Assembly: GCA_913053665.1 (NCBI GenBank)
Contig: CAJXGR010000060.1
Coordinates: forward strand, 1-12,675
Source of the DNA: an uncultured Spirochaetia bacterium
GTDB taxonomy: Bacteria; Spirochaetota; UBA6919
Length of the DNA stretch: 12,675 nt
Reading direction: 5' to 3'
How positions within the stretch are numbered: the first letter of the stretch is position 1; each line of letters starts with the position of its first letter. This document shows, in pieces, positions 1 through 7,159 of this stretch. A model generated the notes under the pieces. It saw only the letters and a list, made by a program, of their open reading frames with translations, was not told where the DNA came from and ran no database searches. The position numbers and the translations under genes are program-made.

Positions 1-14
1 AATGGACTCTCTCT

Positions 15-60
15 AAAAAAGCCTGTAGGTTGGACTTCCCAGTCCGACAGAGAGTTAGGC
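15..60 (-). terminator. Terminator-like branched hairpin downstream of the HD-GYP gene
   Basis: Read on the minus strand, GCCT (60-57) pairs with AGGC (24-21) and is followed at once by six T residues (20-15). Inside lies an 8-bp hairpin (48-41 with 36-29, one G-U pair) with a 4-nt loop. It starts 48 nt after the HD-GYP stop codon, which fits a factor-independent terminator. The outer stem is only 4 bp and part of the enclosed sequence can pair in other ways (an ACTCTCT/AGAGAGT pair at 6-12 and 49-55), so the exact fold is uncertain. Confidence 0.5.
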
Positions 61-107
61 ATTTTAACTTATCCCAAACTCACGTTAACTATATATTTTA
101 TAGATAA

Positions 108-1466
108 TTACATGAGTCCAAGTTGCTTTCTAATTTCCGGTAGTACCGTTTTAACCTCTCTCGGATGCACTGCTCTGGAGACTCGAATGTCAGGGTATTC
201 GTTCAGATCCAGTAAAATGGGTTTTTTTACCTGAACCTTGCCTTTAGAAAAGAGAATCTTGACTTTAGGTTTCTGCATTGTTTTTTTATCTGTTTCAACC
301 ACCATCCCAATCTCTCCGCTGCTAAGAAGTATGAAACTACCTAGTGGGAAGAGGGATGTAGCCTTTAGAAAACTGATCAGCAGGTCTCCGTCATAGGCGC
401 TCTTTTCCTTTTTAAGGAGTTGATTGATAGCGGCAACTGGGCCAATAGCCGGAGTGAAGGGGTTTGCAAAGGATAGGCTCTCATAATGATCTGCTAAAGC
501 CAATACTTTGGCATAACGATTAATAACCCTTTCACTGATCCCATCAGGATAACCGCCACCATCCAGTTGTTCATGGTGTTGTAGGATGGCTAACTCTATA
601 TCACGACTTATTTTAAGTTCTTCCACCATCCTGAAGGATTCGATGGAGTGTCTTTTGAACTCAAGCTGATCACGGAAACTTAGATTGCTATTCACGGCAA
701 TATCCGGGAACTTCACCTTCACAGCAATATCGTGGAGTAGTGCTGCTATACCAAGGTCTATTAATTCCTTCCCCTTAAATGTTTTAAGGCTGCAGACACG
801 GGTTTTGAAGAAGTCCTTACTGATTTCAGGGGTTTGGACTTTCTCCATCATCATTTTGGAAGATTCAATCGCTATAATTAACGTAAAGATCAGCACATTA
901 ATAGAATGGGAAGCAAAATAGTCCTCATTGGCTGACCCCACCAGATTTACAAGAAGGAGTGATGAGTTCTGGTTTGGCCCAGTTTCATTGATCAGAGCCT
1001 GGACGAATTCCCTTAACTTGCTGACGTTGATCTCTTTAGCACTTTTTATATGGGCCGTCATAGAGCGATATTCGTTAATAGCCTTCTCAATATTCCCATA
1101 GACGATCTCTTCCAATAAGACGGGGCCACTTTCTATCTTGTTGATATCGTATTCTGAATGGGCAAAGTGGTCAATGACATTTGCTTTTTCCTTCTCATTA
1201 CCTATTTGACTTTGCTTTGAGAAAAACTGGGAGTATTTATCTTTAAGTTCTTTATGAGTGGGTAGAGGGCCAGATCGCTTATTAGAAGAGCTTTGATCCT
1301 TGCTGCCATCCCCGCTGATAACCCTTTTTCTATTCTTTATTTTATCAATATCCGAAGTACCCTCATGGTCCCCCTGGATCTTCCCTCCAAGGAGATTTTC
1401 AATCCGATGATCCGCGTCCGCCAGATCCTCAAGGGCATCAGGCCCAACTTCAGGTTTTGTATCCAT
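108..1466 (-). CDS. HD-GYP domain protein (probable cyclic-di-GMP phosphodiesterase)
   Basis: This 452-aa cytoplasmic protein starts at ATG 1466 with an AGAGGG ribosome-binding site 4 nt upstream. The first ~95 residues are charged and low complexity. The HD-GYP domain follows (about 180-345): an early His in HSINV (H187), the HD pair in LLHDIAVK (H245, D246), H273, the signature HHEQLDGGGYPDG (297-309) and D326 in LALADHYES. A C-terminal region (about 365-450) containing SSGEIGMVV is often found after HD-GYP domains. Family members hydrolyse cyclic di-GMP using a di- or tri-iron centre. The metal ligands look present, but the usual HDxGK reads HDIAVK with the lysine displaced by one residue, so activity should not be assumed. 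It lies 61 nt downstream of the GAF-PP2C gene on the same strand, probably co-transcribed. No membrane segment or receiver domain is seen. Confidence 0.88.
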   Translation of the reverse strand: MDTKPEVGPDALEDLADADHRIENLLGGKIQGDHEGTSDIDKIKNRKRVISGDGSKDQSSSNKRSGPLPTHKELKDKYSQFFSKQSQIGNEKEKANVIDHFAHSEYDINKIESGPVLLEEIVYGNIEKAINEYRSMTAHIKSAKEINVSKLREFVQALINETGPNQNSSLLLVNLVGSANEDYFASHSINVLIFTLIIAIESSKMMMEKVQTPEISKDFFKTRVCSLKTFKGKELIDLGIAALLHDIAVKVKFPDIAVNSNLSFRDQLEFKRHSIESFRMVEELKISRDIELAILQHHEQLDGGGYPDGISERVINRYAKVLALADHYESLSFANPFTPAIGPVAAINQLLKKEKSAYDGDLLISFLKATSLFPLGSFILLSSGEIGMVVETDKKTMQKPKVKILFSKGKVQVKKPILLDLNEYPDIRVSRAVHPREVKTVLPEIRKQLGLM

Positions 1467-1527
1467 ATTGCCCTCTTTTCGTCTAATTATCTTTTATATA
1501 AACACCTTTCTATCTCATAATAACTTG

Positions 1528-3285
1528 TTAATCCGATTTCAGAATGATCAAAGTCGTCAGTTGATCTAATCCAATTTCTGATAGACCCTTAGAGTATTGT
1601 TCCTTAAGCTTTTGGAGGATCCTGTTACTTGTGTCGTTGAATGAATCCCATATGAAGTTCTTGAGAGTCCCATTCAAGAAAGATGCTTTCGTCTTGTTTC
1701 TAGTCCAGGAAAGGAGAATATCGCCAGCTTCATACTGGCTCATAAACTCAAGATATTCAATGTCAGGAGTCTCGCCTAAGGACTGATCCTGCCGTCTGAG
1801 TTCTTCTATTTCTCTAGTCCTTTGCTTAAAGAGTACAAAATGAACGCCGTGTCCACCCACAGAATAAGTAAGGACTTTATTATGTGTGTCAATCAGGGTA
1901 TATAATACCTGGATGCTCATTTCGGATGTTGTGTCATTGCAAAGCTGTTGATTCACCCAGTTTAAGACCAATTTGGGGGAAGCGTTCTGCTGGACTTGTC
2001 CGCGTAACATATTTTTGAAGAAAGCGATAGAAAGAGCGGCAGGAACACCTTTTCCTGAGACTTGACAGATAGCGATAGCCAGTTTATGATCATCAATTTT
2101 TATAAAGTCATAATAATCGCCGCCAATTTCAGGGTGAGTTCCATTATAGACAGCTATATCCAGGCCTTTGAGTGTTGGTATCTCCTTTGGGAGGAAGCTG
2201 TTTTGTAGGGTAGAAGCAATATCCATCTCTTTCTTGATTCGGCTTTGCTCGGCAATTTCTTCTTTGAGTTTGAAATTACGGTAATATTTAGCTATAAAGG
2301 AGGCAACACTTGTCAGAACTTGTAGATCAGAAGAGGTAAAGACATGATCTTCCACTTTATCCGTCATATTAACTACACCGATGCAGTCACCCTCAACAAT
2401 GATTGGAACAGCTAAAAATGAGTTGCTATTATAGATTCCTTTGCTTTGGGGCAGTAGGTGAGCTTCTTTCTTAACATCAGCAACAAGGAGTGGAACCTTG
2501 TTTTTTAATATCATCCCATCAATCCCATCTTGTGATGAGACTTCTAGACTTTGAAGTGTTGTATTGCCATGGCCTACTGAGGAAATCACCTTGAAAATAT
2601 CTTGCTGTCCGTTATAAAGGAGTATAGAAGACTTGTTCACTTGTAAAACTTTAGAAACACCCTCCAGGATGAAATCCAATACTTCGTAGATATCTTGATA
2701 GTTTTGTGATAAAAGACTTAATTCATATAGATATTTAAGTTCATTGATCCGACTGTTGAGCTCGTCATTAGCCCGGTTTAAACGACTAAATAGCAAACGG
2801 TTATGAATAGCAATAGCGGCCTCATTCGCCAGGAATGTTAATATTTCTTGATCTTCAGGTTGAAACATCTCATTTTTGGAATTGATAGCTTCTAAAACCC
2901 CTATGATTTTATCCCGAACTTTCATGGGAACACAAAGTAATGTTTCTGTAGTAAATTGATTGAGTTCATCGATTTTGTCAAAAAGCCTTTCATCTTTCTG
3001 AGCCTTATTTGAGATGATGGGGATTCCTGTTTGAGCCACCTGCCCAGCAATTCCTACGCCCAAAGGGAAGGCGATCTTTTTAATTTGACTGACCTTGCTT
3101 CCTAAAGCAACATTAAACTTCAAAGTCTTTGTGTTCTCATCCAGTAAGAGCAGTGAGACTCCTTCACAGTCTATAAGCTCTTTAGCAGAGTTCATAATCA
3201 GGTTTAACAGAGTAGTCAGGTCTTCTGCAGAATTGATGCGACTACTAAGCTTTCTGATTTTTGAAAAACTAATTTGACCTGACAC
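1528..3285 (-). CDS. GAF-GAF-SpoIIE/PP2C-like protein, probable pseudophosphatase
   Basis: This 585-aa cytoplasmic protein has two GAF sensor domains (about 20-165 and 195-338), a helical linker (about 338-365) and a C-terminal SpoIIE/RsbU-type PP2C domain (about 375-585). Such proteins normally dephosphorylate anti-sigma-factor antagonists in response to a ligand bound by GAF. The fold-defining GGDYYD (388-393) is kept. The canonical DxSGxG aspartate is Gln408 (QVSGKG), the TDG aspartate is Arg529 (WTRNKT), and the C-terminal DD pair that should precede the last strand is replaced (QLTTLIIL, 575-582). These aspartates hold the catalytic metals in active members, so I infer a regulatory, non-catalytic domain. 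The GTG start at 3285 is the first available codon after an in-frame stop, but has no good ribosome-binding site. The neighbouring downstream gene is HD-GYP. Confidence 0.85.
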   Translation of the reverse strand: MSGQISFSKIRKLSSRINSAEDLTTLLNLIMNSAKELIDCEGVSLLLLDENTKTLKFNVALGSKVSQIKKIAFPLGVGIAGQVAQTGIPIISNKAQKDERLFDKIDELNQFTTETLLCVPMKVRDKIIGVLEAINSKNEMFQPEDQEILTFLANEAAIAIHNRLLFSRLNRANDELNSRINELKYLYELSLLSQNYQDIYEVLDFILEGVSKVLQVNKSSILLYNGQQDIFKVISSVGHGNTTLQSLEVSSQDGIDGMILKNKVPLLVADVKKEAHLLPQSKGIYNSNSFLAVPIIVEGDCIGVVNMTDKVEDHVFTSSDLQVLTSVASFIAKYYRNFKLKEEIAEQSRIKKEMDIASTLQNSFLPKEIPTLKGLDIAVYNGTHPEIGGDYYDFIKIDDHKLAIAICQVSGKGVPAALSIAFFKNMLRGQVQQNASPKLVLNWVNQQLCNDTTSEMSIQVLYTLIDTHNKVLTYSVGGHGVHFVLFKQRTREIEELRRQDQSLGETPDIEYLEFMSQYEAGDILLSWTRNKTKASFLNGTLKNFIWDSFNDTSNRILQKLKEQYSKGLSEIGLDQLTTLIILKSD

Positions 3286-3437
3286 GTTTTACTTAACCCA
3301 TATTAATTTCCCTTAATGTCGGTATAAAACACTTTAAAATCATGGTGTAATAGAGATTATTTATTTTAATTCATGGATCCTGGGAACTTCATTAAAAAGC
3401 GTATCACTTTTTCAGAACAAGACCTGGCTATGTTCAA

Positions 3438-3470
3438 CGATTCACTTTAAAGGTTTCATAAAGTGAATCG
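3438..3470 (-). terminator. 11-bp perfect stem-loop downstream of the deacetylase gene
   Basis: CGATTCACTTT (3438-3448) is the exact reverse complement of AAAGTGAATCG (3460-3470), with an 11-nt loop. It sits 19 nt past the stop of the deacetylase gene, in the 203-nt gap before the GAF-PP2C gene. It has no T-run after either arm, so it is either an atypical terminator or a stabilising 3' hairpin for the deacetylase mRNA. An operator role is also possible. Confidence 0.5.
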
Positions 3471-3488
3471 ATTGGTATGATCTCAATA

Positions 3489-4436
3489 TTATTTCATCAA
3501 TGATTGGATATGGGCTGAAACACTATTACCAAGGGCTAAAAGATTATAGCCTCCTTCCAAAACAGATACCACTCTGCCTTTACAGAATGCATCGGCCAGT
3601 TTTACAATGCTATCCGTCATCTTACTATATCCTGTCTCTGTCAAGTTAAGGTGGGCAAGGGGATCATCTTTGTGAGCATCAAACCCAGCTGATATAAGTA
3701 TAAAGTCCGGTTTGAACTTCTCTATGGCTGTTAGTACCTTTGTTTCAAAGGTATCAAGAAAATCCTCTTCTTCAGTCATAGGGGCTATAGGGCAATTCAG
3801 CGTATATCCTTTCCCATTCCCCAGTCCCATCTCTTCTTCATACCCTGTACCGGGGTAACAGTGGCGTGGGTCTTCGTGAAGGCTACAGTAAAACACACTG
3901 GGGTCACTGGCAAAGGAATGCTGGGTTCCGTTACCGTGATGGACATCCCAATCAAGTATAAAAACTTTTTCTAGGTGATATCTTTTCTGAATATAGCGGG
4001 CGGCAATAGCAATATTATTAAAAAAGCAAAAACCCATGGCCTGCCCCTGTTCAGCATGATGCCCCGGAGGGCGTACAGCACAGAACGCTCTTTCAGACTT
4101 TCCTTCCATCACATGATCAACCGCTGCCAAGACTCCTCCAGCCGACCAGATGGATGCTTCATAAGTCTTTGGGCTAATGGGACAATCCTGAGTGTCTAAA
4201 AATGATTCTCCCGCTTGACAGGCTGAGTGGAGCCGTTTAATATAGTTTCCATCATGTATTTCTTTGATCCAATCGATGGATGCTTCATAAGCCTCGATGG
4301 CAAGCATTTGAGAGTCTAGACCATCTTTCTTGAGTTGACGTAGAATGGCTTCTAGCCGACTGCTTCTCTCTGGATGGAACCGTCCAGTCTGATGATCCAG
4401 GTATATGGGATGATAAGAAAAACCTACTTTCTTCAT
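3489..4436 (-). CDS. Histone-deacetylase-family (AcuC/acetylpolyamine amidohydrolase-like) zinc deacetylase
   Basis: This 315-aa protein is a single, complete arginase-fold deacetylase. Visible motifs are RPPGHHAE (122-129, the charge-relay histidines H126 and H127), GFCFFNN (135-141), DWDVHHGNGTQ (162-172, zinc ligands D164 and H166), SAGFDAH (249-255, zinc ligand D253) and LEGGYN (293-298, transition-state Tyr297). Family members remove acetyl groups from lysines of proteins such as acetyl-CoA synthetase, or from polyamines. The sequence does not tell which substrate applies here. The ATG start has an AGGTGG site just upstream. The gene begins 15 nt after the lipoprotein stop, so the two are probably one transcript, and it is followed by a strong hairpin. 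No signal peptide is seen, so it should be cytoplasmic. It lacks the extended N-terminal elements of class I eukaryotic HDACs, as expected for bacteria. Confidence 0.93.
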   Translation of the reverse strand: MKKVGFSYHPIYLDHQTGRFHPERSSRLEAILRQLKKDGLDSQMLAIEAYEASIDWIKEIHDGNYIKRLHSACQAGESFLDTQDCPISPKTYEASIWSAGGVLAAVDHVMEGKSERAFCAVRPPGHHAEQGQAMGFCFFNNIAIAARYIQKRYHLEKVFILDWDVHHGNGTQHSFASDPSVFYCSLHEDPRHCYPGTGYEEEMGLGNGKGYTLNCPIAPMTEEEDFLDTFETKVLTAIEKFKPDFILISAGFDAHKDDPLAHLNLTETGYSKMTDSIVKLADAFCKGRVVSVLEGGYNLLALGNSVSAHIQSLMK

Positions 4437-4451
4437 AGACCACCTAAAAGG

Positions 4452-5288
4452 CTACTTATCTTTCTTTTTTACGGATTGATCACTTTTTTCTTTGTCTTTT
4501 TTTGAGGACTTAGTTTCATCCTTTTTATTTGGCTTGTCTTCTTTTATGCGGATATTATCCCCTTTGTTTACCTTATCCCATACTCTGTTACTCTCATTCC
4601 ACCGACTTTGATGCAATCGCTTGAGCTTGTCAGCCCGTATGACTTTGTCTCCTTCGTCTTTGTCTTTCCTATCCTTACGACTCACCTTATCTTTGGCTTC
4701 TTTCTTAACTTTATTCTTAGGTTCAGCTTTTTTGCTGACTGTTTTATCCTTGGATTTGTCCTTCTGATTGGCTAAAGTCTTATTCTCACCTTTATTCACC
4801 TTGACCCAAACGCGATTACTCTGATCCCATCGCCTTTGATGCAGGCGTTTGAGCTTGTCAGCCCGTATGACTTTGTCTCCTTCGTCTTTTCCTTTCCTAT
4901 CCTTACGACTCACTTTATCTTTAGATTCTTTTTTAGTCTCACCTTTAGGTTCTGCTTTTTTAGTAACTGCCTTATCTTTTGATTCATCCTTTTCAGGGAT
5001 AACTTTTTGTCCTTCCTTTTCTACAGGAACCCATACATCATTACTAGTATCCCACTTAGCTTTAGGTAAGTGTTTAAGCTTATCCGACTTAATGATTTCA
5101 CCGTCTCCATCATTCTTTGTCTTTTTCTTGCTAGCTTTTGAAGCCTCAACAACTGGGTCATCAGACTTATCATTATCTTCTTTGCTGTCTTCCTGACCAG
5201 GATTACGATCATTTGCCCTGACTTGATAGGATGAACAACTCCACGAACATGCTAATATGAATGAAATTACGATAACATACTTATTCAT
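4452..5288 (-). CDS. Lysine-rich repeat lipoprotein, unknown function
   Basis: This 278-aa protein has a short basic-hydrophobic leader (MNKYVIVISFILAC); Cys14 is the likely lipidated residue. A second Cys lies at 18. Spirochaete lipoboxes are loose, which would allow ILAC. The mature protein is very hydrophilic, dominated by Lys, Asp and Glu. It contains three copies of a roughly 28-residue module, consensus VIRADKLKRLHQ followed by RW(D/N)xSNRVW, at about 65-92, 138-165 and 214-241, spaced 75-76 residues apart by KDK/KKA linkers. Copies 2 and 3 are nearly identical and copy 1 has diverged. The Trp pairs suggest a small folded or ligand-contacting module, perhaps binding an acidic or polymeric partner, but I do not recognise the family. 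The ATG at 5288 is chosen over a TTG six bases upstream because GGAG lies 7 nt before the ATG. The deacetylase gene follows directly. Confidence 0.72.
   Translation of the reverse strand: MNKYVIVISFILACSWSCSSYQVRANDRNPGQEDSKEDNDKSDDPVVEASKASKKKTKNDGDGEIIKSDKLKHLPKAKWDTSNDVWVPVEKEGQKVIPEKDESKDKAVTKKAEPKGETKKESKDKVSRKDRKGKDEGDKVIRADKLKRLHQRRWDQSNRVWVKVNKGENKTLANQKDKSKDKTVSKKAEPKNKVKKEAKDKVSRKDRKDKDEGDKVIRADKLKRLHQSRWNESNRVWDKVNKGDNIRIKEDKPNKKDETKSSKKDKEKSDQSVKKKDK
4621..5076 (-). repeat. 228-nt tandem repeat inside the lipoprotein gene
   Basis: DNA at 4621 onward recurs at 4849 onward, a 228-nt (76-codon) period. The first 41 nt of each copy are identical and similarity continues on both sides, with only scattered changes in the following 35 nt. 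The identity at nucleotide level indicates a fairly recent in-frame duplication. The third, 5'-proximal copy is conserved only at protein level. The outer boundaries given are approximate. Confidence 0.75.
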
Positions 5289-5295
5289 TGCCAAG

Positions 5296-5299
5296 CTCC
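5296..5299 (-). promoter_or_regulatory. Ribosome-binding site deciding the lipoprotein start
   Basis: On the minus strand GGAG (5299-5296) lies 7 nt before ATG 5288 but only 1 nt before the in-frame TTG at 5294. This supports the ATG as the start and removes two residues from the longest open frame. It also gives a cleaner lipoprotein signal beginning Met-Asn-Lys. Confidence 0.7.
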
Positions 5300-5442
5300 A
5301 TTTGATAATTATTATTTACTTACTTGTAAGAAGTTAATAAAAAATAATAATAAAAGGTGTTTTTTTTAAATAGAGAGAGTTTATGAGGAAGGCAATCGAC
5401 TGATCAGGACACATTTAACAGAATATATCTCCTGGCAGATTC

Positions 5443-5730
5443 TTATGAAAAAGCTTCTTGGGCTTGTTCGAGTTTAGCAATCAGCGATATTTCCTCACTG
5501 GTCATTCCTTTAAGGGTTTTGCCAATAGCATTTTCACACCAAATGATCATAACCTGAACATCTCGTTCCCTGATTTCTAGTGTTCCATCTTGTGAATTCT
5601 TGAGTTTATCCAGAGTAATACCTTCTTCAGGGAAGACCACATTGCCGTCGCCGAAATGTCCCCCTGCAATTGTGTGGTCCGCCCAAATAACCAATTGTTT
5701 TAGTTCAAGCTCAGTCAATTCTAATTTCAT
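5443..5730 (-). CDS. Small acidic protein translationally coupled to accC, unknown function
   Basis: I do not recognise this 95-aa protein. Its ATG (5730) overlaps the accC stop as ATGA, and AAGGTGG lies 4 nt upstream inside the end of accC, so translation is almost certainly coupled. It is soluble, acidic and has no signal peptide. By eye it consists of two related halves: LVIWADHTI at 13-21 matches MIIWCENAI at 61-69, and PEEGITLDKLK (34-44) matches SEEISLIAKLE (78-88). This suggests an internal duplication of a roughly 40-residue unit with an invariant Trp (16 and 64). The tight coupling suggests a product needed in proportion to biotin carboxylase, but nothing in the sequence shows a reaction. 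No T-rich terminator follows it. Confidence 0.75.
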   Translation of the reverse strand: MKLELTELELKQLVIWADHTIAGGHFGDGNVVFPEEGITLDKLKNSQDGTLEIRERDVQVMIIWCENAIGKTLKGMTSEEISLIAKLEQAQEAFS

Positions 5731-7085
5731 GTATCCACCTTTTTATCCACCAACGTAAATTGCTCCAGATAATGAGTTGAATAGTTTCCCTTTTGGAAGC
5801 CTTGTTCCACCATGACTTGTTGATGAAAGGGTATAGTCGTATGAATCCCTTCAATGATGAATTCGTCCAGACTGCGGCTCATCTTGCTGATCGCTTCCTT
5901 ACGATCCTCCCCCCATACGATGAGCTTGGCGATCAAGGAATCATAATAGGGTGGTATGACGTATTCGGCATACAGATGGCTGTCTACACGGACTCCAAAG
6001 CCACCGGGCATATGATATGAGTCCACTTTGCCTGCTGAAGGGGTAAAATCTTTAAAAGGATTCTCTGCATTAATCCTGCACTCAATAGCATGCCCTCGAA
6101 ACTGGACATCCGACTGCTTTAACTTTAACTTTCCTCCATTCGCTACGTGGATCTGCTCCCTAATTAAATCGATCCCGGTAACAAACTCTGAGACTGGGTG
6201 TTCTACTTGAATCCGGGTATTCATTTCCATAAAGAAAAAGTCTCCTTTTGAGTCGACTAAAAACTCTACGGTTCCAACACCCACATAATGAGCGGCTTTG
6301 GCCCCTTTAATGGCCGCATCACCCATCACTTTTCGCATCTTGTCATCCAAAAAAGGCGAGGGAGACTCCTCGATCAGCTTTTGATGTTTTCGTTGGATGG
6401 AACAGTCCCGGTCTCCTAAATGGAGGACATTTCCTTTGCCGTCTGCTAATATCTGTATTTCAATATGTCTAGGTTTCCCGAAGTACTTTTCGATATAGAC
6501 GTTGGGGTTGTGAAAGGCCTTCTCAGCTTCATTCTGTGCCAAGTGGAAGGCTTCCTCAAACTCATACTCCGATTGGACCACCCTCATCCCTTTCCCTCCT
6601 CCTCCAGCAGTAGCCTTTATGATCACTGGAAAGCCAACGCTATGGGCTGTTTTCAAGCCTTCCATAGGATTGCTCACAATATCCGAGCCGGGTATTATTG
6701 GGATCCCTGCATCCGACATGATCTTACGAGCCATGGCTTTATCGCCCATCAGATCAATGATCTCTTTAGTGGGGCCAATAAACTTGATTTTGTTTTCTTC
6801 ACAGATTTGAGCGAACTGGCCGTTTTCAGCCAGGAAGCCATAACCAGGATGGATGGCATCGGCTCCAGTGATTTCTGCTGCACTAATGATACTGGGTATA
6901 TGAAGGTAGGATTTTCTACTGTCAGCCGGGCCAATACAAACGTCTTCATCGGCAAAACGCCTGTGGAGACTATGTTCATCGGCAGTCGAATGGACGGCCA
7001 CTGTTTGAATGCCCAGCTCTTTACAGGTCCGTATTATCCTGAGGGCGATTTCCCCTCGATTGGCAATGAGAATCTTTTTAATCAT
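5727..7085 (-). CDS. accC: Biotin carboxylase subunit of acetyl-CoA (acyl-CoA) carboxylase
   Basis: This 452-aa protein has the usual length for AccC. It catalyses ATP-dependent carboxylation of biotin carried on a partner BCCP, the first half-reaction of malonyl-CoA synthesis. The N-terminal domain starts KKILIANRGEIALRIIR. The ATP-grasp part shows the glycine-rich loop GGGGKGM (161-167), DRDCSIQRKHQK (225-236) and the catalytic MEMNTRIQVEHP (286-297). Lys116, matching the ATP-contacting lysine of the E. coli enzyme, is in GDKAMAR. The C-terminal domain has HAIECRINAENP (332-343). All key residues I can check are intact. It follows the AccB-like gene by 74 nt and overlaps the 95-aa gene by 4 nt. 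The window has no carboxyltransferase genes (accA/accD or a propionyl-type subunit), so the final acceptor cannot be deduced. Start ATG 7085 has GAGAG 3 nt before it. Confidence 0.95.
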   Translation of the reverse strand: MIKKILIANRGEIALRIIRTCKELGIQTVAVHSTADEHSLHRRFADEDVCIGPADSRKSYLHIPSIISAAEITGADAIHPGYGFLAENGQFAQICEENKIKFIGPTKEIIDLMGDKAMARKIMSDAGIPIIPGSDIVSNPMEGLKTAHSVGFPVIIKATAGGGGKGMRVVQSEYEFEEAFHLAQNEAEKAFHNPNVYIEKYFGKPRHIEIQILADGKGNVLHLGDRDCSIQRKHQKLIEESPSPFLDDKMRKVMGDAAIKGAKAAHYVGVGTVEFLVDSKGDFFFMEMNTRIQVEHPVSEFVTGIDLIREQIHVANGGKLKLKQSDVQFRGHAIECRINAENPFKDFTPSAGKVDSYHMPGGFGVRVDSHLYAEYVIPPYYDSLIAKLIVWGEDRKEAISKMSRSLDEFIIEGIHTTIPFHQQVMVEQGFQKGNYSTHYLEQFTLVDKKVDT

Positions 7086-7159
7086 AATCTCTCAATGGCT
7101 ATTTAAGGAATCAGTGATCGGAGTCCATTTCAGCCTCAATAATTTACTTATCCAATATA

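Noticed and set aside
1..60. tRNA or other stable RNA at the window's left edge
   Set aside because: The hairpins do not make a cloverleaf; the T-run after the outer stem on the minus strand fits a terminator better.
1467..1527. Separate promoter for the HD-GYP gene in the 61-nt gap
   Set aside because: The AT-rich gap has a TATATA-like string but no acceptable -35 at the right distance, so co-transcription is simpler.
4849..5196. 115-codon plus-strand frame opposite the lipoprotein gene
   Set aside because: Its Ser/Leu/Phe-rich translation is the complement of the Lys/Glu/Asp-rich repeats; no start signal is seen.
5289..5294. TTG 5294 as the lipoprotein start
   Set aside because: The GGAG site is only 1 nt from it; ATG 5288 has 7-nt spacing and gives a normal lipoprotein leader.
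6465..7106. Long open frame (213 codons) on the plus strand opposite accC
   Set aside because: It is antisense to a fully conserved accC, has no ribosome-binding site or recognisable motif, and its length follows from the codon use of the opposite strand.
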